From Haematococcus lacustris (lineage: Eukaryota > Chlorophyta > Chlorophyceae > Chlamydomonadales > Haematococcaceae), in NCBI GenBank assembly GCA_030144725.1, contig JASKMD010000018.1, positions 1,394,099-1,458,098 of the forward strand: a DNA stretch of 64,000 bases, given 5' to 3'. Position numbers and translations under genes: made by a program. Below are positions 48,301 through 59,506 of this stretch, piece after piece. The notes under the pieces were generated by a model. The model was not told the DNA's origin, made no database searches, and worked only from the letters and a program-made list of their open reading frames with translations. The number at the start of each line of letters is the position of its first letter. Position 1 is the first letter of the stretch.

Positions 48301-49694
48301 GTGGGTGGCTGCAGGGGAGGGGACGCTATGGCAGCAGCAGGGAGGCTGTTGTGATGTTGCATGCTAGCTTGGTCCATGCGTGGCCCAGGGTCTGTCTGGC
48401 TGCCATGAGCTGGTGAGGGTGCTTATGGTGCACACAGCGCAGCCCACACAGCTGTCAGTTGAGCAGGGCACGTCAGCTTGCTCCAATGAATAAGTTGGTG
48501 TCGCCGCCCTATGCTGCTCTCAGGTCGGTGCTTTTGTGATCAGCATTCCCAACTGCGTGCTGGGCGGCATGACCACCTTCCTGTTTGCCAACGTCATGTC
48601 TTCAGGCATCAAGGTGGGCCACCACCAGCTGCCTGCACTGCCCTCCCTTGCCCTCCACTCGCCACTGGGCTGGCAACAAGCACAGCCTAGCTGCAGGGGG
48701 CATGGCCTGCAGCTATGGCCACCTGGACCACACTGCCAGGCACTGACCCGCTGAGCTGCCAGCCTGCCTTGCTGCTGCTGTGCAGATCATTGTGAGTGAG
48801 GGTAACCTGGACCGCCGCACCCGCTTCATCATGGCCTGCTCCCTGGCACTGGGCGTGGGGGTGGAGCTGGTGAGCAGCTGCCCTCACACCATTGCCTTGC
48901 CACCAGCAGCAAGGCAGCAGCAGCAGCAGCACAACTTGCTCTTTGTGCTGCTCCTGGGCGCTCAGCTGTTGCCTGCGCTGCCGCCCTGGCCTGTGGTGGT
49001 GCAGGTGCCTCAGTGGGGCAACTACTGGCTGTGGCCCGTGACCCCGGACATGAGCTCAGGCACTCGTGGCATCCGTGATGCCATCGCCCTCATCCTCAGC
49101 ACCTCCTTCTGCCTGGCCGCCATCACCGCCTTCATCCTCAACCTGCTGCTGCCCGAGGATGCGCATGATGAGGGTGAGTAGTCGCACAAGGAATTGATGC
49201 TGAACTCTTGCCATGCCGATGCAGTTTTCGCAGCACGCTACGAGTGGTGAATGTCATGTGATGTGCCATACAACCCATGCACCACTCATTCAATGGGTAG
49301 GTGGTGCTAGTATCAGAGTGACGTGTGGGGACCCAGTGGAGTAGGGCGCACCAGCACTTGTGCCCAGGCTCAATCTTTACTTCTGTGGGTGCAAGACCGG
49401 TGGGTGTAGCCACACCACATTTTCCCGACCAATGCTGCTGGTCCTCCAAACATCTTAGCACAACCGCTAGTTGGGTCTCACAGTCTCTCCATACGTTTGG
49501 AATACACATGAGCAAAATATGAAAGGTACACTAGAAGCTTGTTTGCGATGGTGGTGGTTGCAGGCTTGGCAGCCTTCGAGGCGTCCAAGCATGGACTGGC
49601 CTTGCATCCTAAGGGAGTGTACGATCCATCCATCTCCTCAGATGAGGAGAAGGGCAAGGCTACGGCTGCACCCCCTTTGCATGCCTTTGCTTAA
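45388..49694 (+). CDS. Nucleobase-ascorbate transporter (NAT/NCS2), urate-xanthine permease-like
   Basis: Plasma-membrane H+ symporter family importing xanthine and uric acid as nitrogen sources. Exons, all GT-AG and in phase: 45388-45446, 45549-45677, 45873-45920, 46018-46050, 46180-46313, 46423-46507, 46688-46799, 46903-46961, 47117-47185, 47390-47457, 47627-47692, 47921-48020, 48130-48300, 48524-48613, 48786-48869, 49005-49173 and 49564-49694, about 534 residues. Family motifs: QHALAMVGGLIVPP across the first splice, GIESVGD (substrate-binding acidic residue) and the NAT signature QNNGIISLTNVAARQSG. Many hydrophobic exons fit the family's 14 membrane segments. The hydrophilic C-terminus is conserved in length. 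The fully N-terminal exon is not identified, so the start is partial. It resembles fungal UapA/UapC and algal urate permeases; exact substrate unproven. Confidence 0.9.
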
Positions 49695-51793
49695 TGGTCA
49701 ACTACCATGCCTACACCTAAAGTGAACTGGCTTTCACTGGATGAAATACTGCGTATGAGGAGTGCGGATGTGTACATATTGCACATAATCCTCTACATAT
49801 GCGTTGCATGGTTGTGTATTTGTGAGTGTTGTGGGAAACTGTTCGGATTGCAGAACCGTGTGTGTGGTGTGAGGGGGCGTGGTCCGAGTGCTTTCCCATG
49901 ATGATTGATATCGTCACAAAAATGTAGGCAGTGTAGTGCCAGCAGCGAGACTGGTTGCATTGGTGTGTGAGTAAAAGATTGTATAACACTGATTGATAAA
50001 AGTATTGTTCTGAAACATGTAATTGTGTTGGGTACCCCTCCTGCTGCGCTTGTGTATAAATGGGAAAGAAATGATGTAACTCCTTCACCGGTGAGGAAGT
50101 TTAAACACGCTACCCCCTTCACATTTGTACCTACATTAAGTACAGAGCATGTGTTACTTAGTTATCGACCCTCGCCAAGGTTGTTTCCTTTCTCAATTGG
50201 TTTGGGTGGGGCAGCACAGCCGAAGTATGTAGTTCTTACTGGTGTCCGAATCCACATGGCAGGTATTCACTTAACTGATGCGACAATGGGTGGGATGGTA
50301 ACGGGTGGGCCTTGCAAAGCCATGTAGTCAATAGGCGATGTTACTGCTGGTCCTGCCATTATCCCTCTGCCCCTTGCCGTTGCCATGTGCGACTATTCTT
50401 GCTGTCTTGTGCGATTGTTTTTGCCCTGCTGCCCCTTGCCTATTGCCCCTGGTTGCTGCAGCGGAAATTCCCTAGCTGCTGCCGATGCCATATGCTTCGT
50501 CATCTGTAGATGCCTGCCTCACACTCCCCCTGGCTGCTGCCTACTGCTGACCCTGTTACCCATGGCTGCTGCCCTTCACTGCGGCCCACTGCCCTTAATT
50601 GCCAAGGTCCTAGTGCACGAGGCTGCTGCCGGACGCGTCATGCCTTACGGCGTTATTGCCTAACCAATGTTTTTTGCCGTTATGCCTCCCTAGCTGCCCA
50701 ACCTGCTTACTACGCCTTTGCCCGACCTATTATTGCCCTTGACAGACTGCCCTTATACATGAATGCCCCTATGTCGCTTTCCATTGTCCGTCGAATCGCA
50801 CCATGTCTCCTCTCACTTCTCGACTCAACAACTGTATGACTATCTGTGATGGAGAGGCATTAATCTTCTCTCTCAGAGGAGGTACGAAGTTAGGTAACGT
50901 GAAGGTACGTCTGTTGATATCACTGTCGGGAAGGGACGATCGCTCTGCTGCCACTCACATGATGTCCGGCATGCTTCCAGCCATGCGCCGAGCCTGCGAG
51001 CGTGCCGGTGTAGTGCTGTGCCGGCCACGAGTGCGACATTGCCCAGCCATGTAGAGCATTGATCCTGACTTGCCAGCCAAATTGTTTATCGTCACGAACC
51101 AACGGCACTGGCGTAGCTTTACATACGACACCAGCACCAACGCCGGAACCAACGCCGCGTCCAAGACCAATTTCAGCCATTCCCGACCAACGGCAAACTC
51201 CCTCGCTCCCTACCTCTGCCGTTCTCCCTTGCTCCGGCAACTCTATTGATGGCTGTCACACAGCTCTGGTGTATGTGGAGCACCCGCTCCTCACAGCCCT
51301 TTCCCACTTGCACCAGCCCCCGTTCCCCATATCAAATACACGATGACATCCATACATCAGGGCTGCAGCCATGCAAGGCAGAGCCATGGGATTCGTCCTT
51401 ACGTACACACACAACAGCCAAGTCACCCTCCCACTTCAAGGGAACCTGATGGCGTGCAAAGAAATTTGTGAGATGTGGAGGTGTGTGTGCAGCCTTGCAG
51501 CAGCCAGGCCCATTCCAACCCATGGTGGACCCCAAGGTGCCAAGGTGTAGCGAGAGCCCTGCCCTGCTTGCCCCGACCCCTGTGCCTCCTAGTCCATGGT
51601 AAACAGGATCCTGACCAGCCAGCCAGCCCCATGTTCAAGAAAGGTGGGAGCAGCTACTGCACCTGCTACCCCACTACTGCCTTTGTTGCTGACATCCCAA
51701 CACTGCATGTTTGTGTCATGACACCCAAATGAAGCAGCAGCAGCAACAGCAGCACGCCCATTGCTGCGCGAGCTTGCCGCCGTGTCTACCAGC
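49695..51793. other. Convergent intergenic region between the permease and psbO
   Basis: Contains the 3' untranslated regions of both genes. TGTAA candidates for the permease lie at 50018 and 50075. A TGTAA on the minus strand at 51119-51123 is the nearest for psbO. A CTG/CCCTTGCC-rich stretch lies at 50340-50700. No other gene is supported. Confidence 0.45.
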
Positions 51794-54587
51794 CTACTGG
51801 GTAAGCTGGCCGTACCACAAGCCTGCAGCAGCAGGGGAGAGCAGAGGGGCAAGCAACAGTATCAGGGAAACCCGGCATATCCTGCTGTTTGTGATGTGAG
51901 CAGCAGTAGCACATGTTCGGGTGGCAAACCAGGAGCAACACCATCAGCCTGCGTGACCACCACTACATCACAAGCAAGACACCTGCTTTGCTCCCTTTCT
52001 GAAACCCAAAGGATGCAAAGTACTGCAATGGCACCCTCTAGCGGCTGCTGCTGCTGCTGCTGGCCCCTGCTAATAGCCAGCTGTGTCTGGGGGTTTGTTT
52101 ATAAGGTTCTGTGGTATGTGCTGCTGCTGCTCCTGCTCCTGCTGGTACCCCTGCTGCTACCCCTGCAACTACGACTGCTGCTACCCCTGCTGCTGCCCCT
52201 GCTGTTGCCCCTGCTGCTGCTGCCCTCACCTCGCCTGGCACTTACCCGTAATCTTGATGTCCTTGGGTGGCTTGGCGCCCAGGTCCGTGTCAGAGGGCTG
52301 GATGCTCTCAAACACGCCCGCCACCTCCCCAGTTGCGGGGTCCACCTTGGCCACTGAGAAGACAGCCGAGCCCTTGAGCGCCTTAGTGATCTTGATGTTT
52401 TCCTTCAGAAGCTCCTCAGCGTCGGCACGGGCAGGCAGGGCCACGGCGTTGTCGTAGCCGGTGGAGCCACCTCGGCCCTGAGGGTCAGCAGGGTGGGGCA
52501 GCCGCCACTTAGCCATGTGTGAGTACATTACAGCAGAGGCTGGGGGAGGCTGGGTAGGGTGTAGATGAAGCGGGTGAGGGGGTGGAAGGGATAGGGGCAT
52601 GGCGGCATGAGGCAGCAGTGCAGCAGATACGTGGCATCGATGAGCAGGTAGCAGCAGTCAGCACTGGCAGCAGTACTGACAACAAGCAGCAGCGGTAGCA
52701 GCAGCAACAGCGGCAGCAGCAGGGTACCTTGGGGTCAAGAAATGAGGAGCCACGGTAGGAAGGCACAGAGAAGTCCCCTGAGAACGAGTCCAGGTTGCCC
52801 TTGGCCTCCAGCTGCTTGATGCTGAACAGGAAGGCTACACGCTCGCCACCAGGCAGCTGAACAGTGACCGGGGCGTAGTCGATCCCATCCTCCTCCTTGA
52901 AGCTGACGCTGCCATCATCTCCCACGTTGAAAGAGCCATTGATCTGGCAGAACACGCCACACCCAAGCAGGCACATCACTCCCCCACACCATCACACACC
53001 ATCACACATGCACACGCATGTGTGGCAGAGACCTGGTAATGGCTAGCTCAACTCCGTCATTGTACAGCAGCTGTTGTGCCGCTGCACCTGTGGAGGCTGG
53101 GTTGACTGAGCAGGAAGACAGGGCGCCTCACAGGAAGGACTGCGCTCACTATTCCATGAGTTGTGGCACATGTGCCACATGCATCAGCACAGGCTGACAA
53201 ATAGCTAGGTCAACAAGCAATGGAGCGATGCGGCAGGGTGGCCCAAGTCATACAATCCGGGACACTGTCATGCTGACCTCTTGCATTGCAGTGATCATGG
53301 CTGGTGAACATGGCAGGTTTTTAGGTGCGAGTGCAATCTGGGGTGTAGAACAGCACAGCACAGCCCAACAGTGACCAGCTGAACAGCTATGGGTGAGGGG
53401 TGTGGGTGAGAGAAGGGTGAGGCCAATCAGCTGCTTAGTCACAACGCCACAGCTGTTTGACTGCTCATAAGCAGTCGGCCTATGCATGGTATGACTGAAA
53501 GACATGGCATGCTAGGGACAGAGGAGGGCCAGGTCCAAGTCAAGGGTGCTGGCAAAGGCGAGGGTGAGGGTGAGGGCCAGTGTGTGGGTGAGGGCCACGG
53601 TGAGGCTCCAGGTGAGGCCCCATCACTTACAGCATCCAGGGTGTAGGTGAGCCGGGTCATGAGCTTGGTCTGCACAAACTCCTCCTCCCCACCCTTGAAG
53701 GATGACTCCTCCTTCACCGTGAAGCTGGTTGGTTCCATGCAAAACTTCTCAATCTTGTAGTTGCCGGCCTTCAAGTCCTGCACGAGCAAAATCAGGCAGG
53801 CAGGCAGGCAGGATCAGATGTGTGGTACGCATACGACTCACTGGGCAGCCTAGGTCAAATGCTTGGTGTGCAGCCAGCCAACTACTAGGCCAGCCAGACA
53901 ACCAGCAGGCCAACCAGGATGTGCTCAGCTAATCTCACTGGATGTTGGAGTCACATGCGTCAAACCCTGGCCAAGCTCCTGCTGAACTCACTCTTCATTA
54001 CAGCCTGCTACGTGGCACATTGTTAAGGGGGCGGGCCCCACCTTCAGGTTGGAGGAGCCAGACGACAGCACGGGGCAGGTATTGGCAATACCTGACCCCT
54101 TAACTTGCAGGTAGGTCAGCCCCTGGAGCTCGTCGTAGGTAAGGGCGCTGGCGGACTGCACAGGAGCGGAGGGGGACACATCGCACACGCTGGGATCACC
54201 GCGAGACTGCCCGGGGGCTAGTGCTATAGAGCTTGACGAGCTAGGGCTTCGTGAGACCAGCCTAGGTTAATGCTCCACGTTATGTTGTAGCTATAACAGC
54301 TCTGGAGCTTTGATAGAGCGCACCCCGGCAATCATCGTCGAAGCTGCGATTGCAACGACCACCTGGCCGAACTCCACCTTCTGAGCCTTGCACACCATGG
54401 CGCGAGCCCTGAGATAGGCAGCCCCGACACTATCTTTACATGCTGGCGCTGGTCCAGCTAAAAAGAGGCTGTTGTTGCTGTCGGGTGTGGCGCACTGGGC
54501 AGGCGGTACCATGGTATCATTGGCACACCTGGTGGGACGCCCCGCAGAGACCTGGCCCGCAGCGCGCATCTTCATAGTCATGGACAT
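51794..54587 (-). CDS. psbO: PsbO, 33-kDa oxygen-evolving enhancer protein 1 (complete, seven exons)
   Basis: Extrinsic subunit that stabilises the manganese cluster of photosystem II on the lumenal side of the thylakoid. Exons in transcription order: 54587-54529, 54408-54324, 54155-54042, 53777-53631, 52943-52728, 52477-52246 and 51822-51794. They total 882 bases, 293 residues, the usual algal length. All introns are GT-AG. The N-terminus is a chloroplast transit peptide ([13 protein letters not shown]..., VCKAQKV), then a hydrophobic lumen-targeting segment ending SASA before mature LTYDELQ. Conserved blocks are [89 protein letters not shown] and [16 protein letters not shown], ending GLWYGQLTQ. 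The two conserved Cys are present in TCPVL and KFCMEP. The last exon encodes only nine residues plus the stop. Convergent with the permease. Confidence 0.97.
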
Positions 54588-55450
54588 GTCGAACTACACT
54601 GCGTGCGAGGTAGTGGACTAGCAGCTGGAATGGAGCGGACGAAGAGGATTCTGCCAAATCTGGGCAAGATGAGTGATGCGAGTGAGCGAAGAAGCAAGCT
54701 GGAGCTGCTACTGCAAATGTCGCTCAACATTACGCTCTGTGCACTCTTTAGCTTGACACATTCGTTGGAGAGAGCATGGGCAAGGTGCTGCGTACAGTCG
54801 CGGTAGGCAGATGGCAGAAAGCCGGGAACATCATAGGCCGACTAGCTGGTCTTGCCTGGGGCGAGCACGACTCGCCGTAGGGCACACTGCTGTGCACTTG
54901 CCTTAATCCGCGTGTTTGTCCCGCTTTTGCTCTCACCTTGTGCGATGAACACAGGTAATCATGGCGACACAGGATGACGTGAGGCAGCATCGGTGCTGCC
55001 AACAACCGCTCAAAGAAGGACTGGATGGCGGGTTGTCATGGTGCTCGTACGCTGCAGGTGCTGCCTGAGGCCCGCCTCCCTTTGCGCCTTTTACCACAAA
55101 CCCGCCTGGATCGTCACGACAATGCCATCCCACCGAGGCGATGCCGCACATTGTCGAGTGATGGCCGACGATATGAGCGCGACAGCGCAACGCAGGGGCG
55201 ATACAGACTGCCGGTGCACCCACATACCGGCCGCCTGGGGCGCTGGTAATCCTGCCCCCGGCCCCGCTACGCCCGGCCACAACACGACCAGCTGAGATCT
55301 GTAGGACTTGCTGCCTGGTGATAGTCAGTGGTATGTAGCGACATCAGTGATTGCCTGCTATTGAGCCGGAAGTACAATCACATTTCAGCCCGCCAGGCTC
55401 ACTTCGCGACCCATTCGATGATGCAGGCGATGTCGGGAGACCATCGCAAG
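54588..55450. other. psbO upstream region
   Basis: Expected to hold the psbO promoter and 5' untranslated region. No clear TATA box or other gene was identified. It ends at the GGGGC array. Confidence 0.4.
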
Positions 55451-56640
55451 CGGGGCGGGGCGGGGCGGGGCGGGGCGGGGCGGGGCGGGGCGGGGCGGGG
55501 CGGGGCGGGGCGGGGCGGGGCGGGGCGGGGCGGGGCGGGGCGGGGCGGGGCGGGGCGGGGCGGGGCGGGGCGGGGCGGGGCGGGGCGGGGCGGGGCGGGG
55601 CGGGGCGGGGCGGGGCGGGGCGGGGCGGGGCGGGGCGGGGCGGGGCGGGGCGGGGCGGGGCGGGGCGGGGCGGGGCGGGGCGGGGCGGGGCGGGGCGGGG
55701 CGGGGCGGGGCGGGGCGGGGCGGGGCGGGGCGGGGCGGGGCGGGGCGGGGCGGGGCGGGGCGGGGCGGGGCGGGGCGGGGCGGGGCGGGGCGGGGCGGGG
55801 CGGGGCGGGGCGGGGCGGGGCGGGGCGGGGCGGGGCGGGGCGGGGCGGGGCGGGGCGGGGCGGGGCGGGGCGGGGCGGGGCGGGGCGGGGCGGGGCGGGG
55901 CGGGGCGGGGCGGGGCGGGGCGGGGCGGGGCGGGGCGGGGCGGGGCGGGGCGGGGCGGGGCGGGGCGGGGCGGGGCGGGGCGGGGCGGGGCGGGGCGGGG
56001 CGGGGCGGGGCGGGGCGGGGCGGGGCGGGGCGGGGCGGGGCGGGGCGGGGCGGGGCGGGGCGGGGCGGGGCGGGGCGGGGCGGGGCGGGGCGGGGCGGGG
56101 CGGGGCGGGGCGGGGCGGGGCGGGGCGGGGCGGGGCGGGGCGGGGCGGGGCGGGGCGGGGCGGGGCGGGGCGGGGCGGGGCGGGGCGGGGCGGGGCGGGG
56201 CGGGGCGGGGCGGGGCGGGGCGGGGCGGGGCGGGGCGGGGCGGGGCGGGGCGGGGCGGGGCGGGGCGGGGCGGGGCGGGGCGGGGCGGGGCGGGGCGGGG
56301 CGGGGCGGGGCGGGGCGGGGCGGGGCGGGGCGGGGCGGGGCGGGGCGGGGCGGGGCGGGGCGGGGCGGGGCGGGGCGGGGCGGGGCGGGGCGGGGCGGGG
56401 CGGGGCGGGGCGGGGCGGGGCGGGGCGGGGCGGGGCGGGGCGGGGCGGGGCGGGGCGGGGCGGGGCGGGGCGGGGCGGGGCGGGGCGGGGCGGGGCGGGG
56501 CGGGGCGGGGCGGGGCGGGGCGGGGCGGGGCGGGGCGGGGCGGGGCGGGGCGGGGCGGGGCGGGGCGGGGCGGGGCGGGGCGGGGCGGGGCGGGGCGGGG
56601 CGGGGCGGGGCGGGGCGGGGCGGGGCGGGGCGGGGCGGGG
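55451..56640. repeat. Pure GGGGC microsatellite, 238 units
   Basis: 1190 bases of uninterrupted pentanucleotide repeat, with no sequence variants seen. It ends exactly where the LTR of gypsy element 2 begins. Long frames on both strands across it are repeat artefacts. The G-rich strand has strong G-quadruplex potential. Confidence 0.97.
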
Positions 56641-56848
56641 TGTAGCGAACGGCTCCTCGAAGCCTAGCTCGCCTCACGGTACTTCTGTACTGCAGTGTGA
56701 CATGGTGGGCGAAAGGGGCAGGTGGGCCTTCGTGCACACCTGCTTCAGAGGTTCGACTCCTCGGGGGAAACGTTCTAAACCCTGGCCGTGTCATGCTGTG
56801 GGAAAGAAGGTAGTTATCGGTTATCGGCGCTGCTCTTAGCACGCTACA
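56641..56848 (+). mobile_element. 5' LTR of gypsy element 2
   Basis: 208 bp, starting TGTAGCG and ending CGCTACA, a perfect 7-bp inverted repeat with the canonical TG...CA ends. It is followed after three bases by a primer-binding site. No 3' LTR is seen in the window, so the copy is truncated. Confidence 0.8.
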
Positions 56849-56851
56849 TTT

Positions 56852-56866
56852 TGGTTTCCGACCGAC
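56852..56866 (+). promoter_or_regulatory. Primer-binding site of gypsy element 2
   Basis: TGGTTTCCGACCGAC is complementary to a tRNA 3' end finishing in CCA. The position, three bases after the LTR, fits minus-strand priming. Confidence 0.65.
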
Positions 56867-56898
56867 GTTGCTACTAACGCCACTTTCTCCCTAAGCAA

Positions 56899-58749
56899 AT
56901 GACTGCCAATAAGGAGCCTCCTCCTGGAGGAGACAAACGACCGGAGCGTCCTGCTCCTGGGGGCCAAACTCCTGGCTCCCCGCCCCCAGCGACTCCGAAC
57001 GCCACTCCTGGTGTTCCAGCAGGTGTCCCTGCTGCGACGGGGGCGCCAACTACTGGCACGACGGTGTCTATCACCCACCCCGTTCTTCCTGTGCCTATCA
57101 CAAGCCCCGCCTTCGCGGAAATCGAGAGGGTTACTGGTCTACCACCCGCTCATGCGATGGATCTGCTGAAGAACGTCCTGCAGACTCTGAACGCCATGAC
57201 CTCCGCTCAGCCTTCAGCTGGCCCAGCACCTTCGGCTGTGGCAGCTCCTGGGATCGCCCCGCTCTCTTATGCAGGAGCCCTGACAGCTGCCCCGATCCTG
57301 CCTGAACCTGGCACTTCTGCAGCTGCTGCACAAGCTGACGAGATTCAGAGGCTTCGCCAGCAGCTGGTGGGAGCGAATGCGAACCTTCAGGCGTCTCAGA
57401 ACGAAGCTGTCCGGATCCGAGCGGAGCTCTCTGAGATGGAGCGTCTCCAGGGCCTGCAGAATGCTCTGGTGAGTGGAGAGCAGACTGTGGCAGACATACG
57501 CAACCAGTACTCGCAGTCAGCTCGTCCTGCTGTGAATGGCAGCAGTGGCACTTCTGCTGCAAAACCTGCTCCTGCTGCACCAGCCTCGTCTGGCACCACT
57601 GCACCTATTGCACCTGCTGCGCCTGTCGCGCCTCACCCGATGTCAGTAGGACAGGCGCCTTCATCTCAGGTTGCGTCACCTTTACCTGTGTCAGCCTCTC
57701 TGCCCAGGGTCAAGGTTCCAGGTCCTGAGAAATGGACAGACCAGTGCCTCAACACCTCTCGAGTAGCAGAAATATTCTGTGAAGACCTTGAGGTCCACTG
57801 TGCATATCTGCGCATTGATCCTGCTGATGCCCTGCCAAACTTCTTGACAGGCAAAGCACGTGAGGTATGGTATCCAGCCACCAGGAATGCCCATATCCTT
57901 GCACATGGCGTTAGGCCCACCTGGTCATTCCTACGTACCTCTTTTAAAGAGATGGCTGGTGATGACCTGCGTAATGACTCAGATGTGCACCGCAGGAAGC
58001 TGCTGGATCCAGGTGCATTACGCATGACAGCTGGTTCTACCCTCAATGCGTACATCACTGAGTTCAGGAATACCCTGACTATTGCAGGCATGACTTGCAT
58101 GGCACCTGCAATGCTTGTGGCCACCTTTATTAGGGGTCTCACCCCTGAGCTGCAGGGACGTGTTGTGCATGACCTGGCACTCATGTCTGAGCCCACCCTC
58201 ACTGATGCTATCCAGGCTGCAGTGAATGGGCAGAAGGTGCTGTTTGCAGTATCCACCAGCATTGGGGGACGTCGCCCTCCTCCACCTGTAGCTGCCTTTG
58301 TGCCTCACAAGCAGATGGACCGTATCAAAGGCTTCACCGCCCCTGCTGGAGGATTCCCTTCTGCGGCCCCTCGTGGCCCCTACTGGGACGTCAGCAGCAG
58401 CAGCAGCAGTGGCCACCGTGGAAGTCGCCACAGCAGCCAGGGTGGTGGACGTCCTCCACGGCCTCCCCCCCCTGCTGCCCCTGTGTCTGATGCCCCTCCC
58501 AGGCCACCTCCTGGCCACGCCTGCCACCACTGCTGGAACCCTGCCCACTTCAGGGACTACTGCAACCTCAAGCACTTGTCTGCTGAGGAGGCCCGCCGGG
58601 TCTCTGGGTACCCCCGCCCCTCCTCCCTGGGTCCTCCTTCTGGCCATGGTGCTGGGGACCGTCCCCCACGGGGCCCAGGCAAGCGTGACCGCAGCCCAGG
58701 CAAGGGCGGATGGAAGCAGCAGGGTGGCAAGGGTGACCGCCGCCGCTGA
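56899..58749 (+). CDS. gag: Ty3/gypsy Gag, element 2
   Basis: 616-residue capsid/nucleocapsid protein. The N-terminal third is Pro/Ala/Thr-rich. A capsid domain covers the region with NFLTGKAREVWYPA, WSFLRTSFKEMAGDD, LNAYITEFRNTL and FIRGLTPELQ. The C-terminal basic region has a CCHC zinc knuckle, CHHCWNPAHFRDYC, at 58522-58563. The stop is TGA at 58747-58749. The same frame stays open immediately after it into the protease, so stop readthrough is a plausible way to make Gag-Pro-Pol (inference). The start ATG at 56899 is the first after the primer-binding site. Confidence 0.85.
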   Translation: MTANKEPPPGGDKRPERPAPGGQTPGSPPPATPNATPGVPAGVPAATGAPTTGTTVSITHPVLPVPITSPAFAEIERVTGLPPAHAMDLLKNVLQTLNAMTSAQPSAGPAPSAVAAPGIAPLSYAGALTAAPILPEPGTSAAAAQADEIQRLRQQLVGANANLQASQNEAVRIRAELSEMERLQGLQNALVSGEQTVADIRNQYSQSARPAVNGSSGTSAAKPAPAAPASSGTTAPIAPAAPVAPHPMSVGQAPSSQVASPLPVSASLPRVKVPGPEKWTDQCLNTSRVAEIFCEDLEVHCAYLRIDPADALPNFLTGKAREVWYPATRNAHILAHGVRPTWSFLRTSFKEMAGDDLRNDSDVHRRKLLDPGALRMTAGSTLNAYITEFRNTLTIAGMTCMAPAMLVATFIRGLTPELQGRVVHDLALMSEPTLTDAIQAAVNGQKVLFAVSTSIGGRRPPPPVAAFVPHKQMDRIKGFTAPAGGFPSAAPRGPYWDVSSSSSSGHRGSRHSSQGGGRPPRPPPPAAPVSDAPPRPPPGHACHHCWNPAHFRDYCNLKHLSAEEARRVSGYPRPSSLGPPSGHGAGDRPPRGPGKRDRSPGKGGWKQQGGKGDRRR

Positions 58750-59506
58750 TGTGTTGCCCAACCAGCTGGTCAGAACTGTGTTGGTGCCTGTAGCACTGTG
58801 CCCGCTGAGAAGGCATGTATGCCAAAGGGTCCTGCTGCAGACGACTGTGTATTACACTTCTCGTTCTCTGGCAAAGTGAATGGCTATGATTGCACCCTGC
58901 TGTTTGACAGTGGAGCAGCGGCCAGCTTTATCAATTGTGCTGCTGTTGAGCAGTATCAGCTGTCCAGTTATAAACTGATGCAGCCCAAGGAATTCCTTGT
59001 GGCTAATGGGCAGCCCGTAGTTTGTACGCATGCATGCAGCGTCCAGTTGAATGTGCAGACTCTGAGCTGCAGGGTCGAGTTGTTGGTGATGCCTGAGATG
59101 TTTTCTGCCTTTGACATCTTAATGGGCAGTGACTGGCTTCAGTCCAATGGTGTGTTGCTGGACTATCTAGCGCGTACTATTACAGTGCAGATGGCGTCTG
59201 CTAAAACAGTGCTCAAATGTGAGCCAGCAGCGCCCATAATGGCTCCCCATTGTGCCCATATCCTGGCAAAACATAAGCAGGCCACTGTGTCAGCAAAAGT
59301 GGCTTACAAGTGGTTAAGGAAGGGCGGCCAGTCCCTGGTTGCCCTCATCTCGTCTCATCCCATCAACCCTACCCCAGCAAGTGTGCTGTCCGTTCACCCA
59401 ACCCCTAATCCAGCTGATTTGCTGTCCAATGACCCTGACCCCCTCTCTCAATCAACTACCACACCCTCTAACTCACCTATCAATTACCCAACCTCTATAC
59501 ACAGTA
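58750..59506 (+). pseudogene. Ty3/gypsy protease region, element 2, interrupted
   Basis: In frame with gag after its TGA stop. The retropepsin active site is LLFDSGAAASF with the catalytic Asp at 58906-58908, and FDILMGSDWLQ follows as the second conserved block. A Ser/Pro/Asn-rich linker leads towards reverse transcriptase. The frame is broken at 59506 by the pogo-like insertion; sequence beyond it continues in frame at 61026. Confidence 0.8.

Noticed and set aside
56741..56775. tRNA gene (T-loop-like GGTTCGACTCC)
   Set aside because: No matching acceptor, D or anticodon arms; it lies inside the LTR of gypsy element 2.
55328..56842. 500-residue Gly/Arg- or Pro/Arg-rich proteins
   Set aside because: Artefacts of the GGGGC microsatellite, open in several frames at once.
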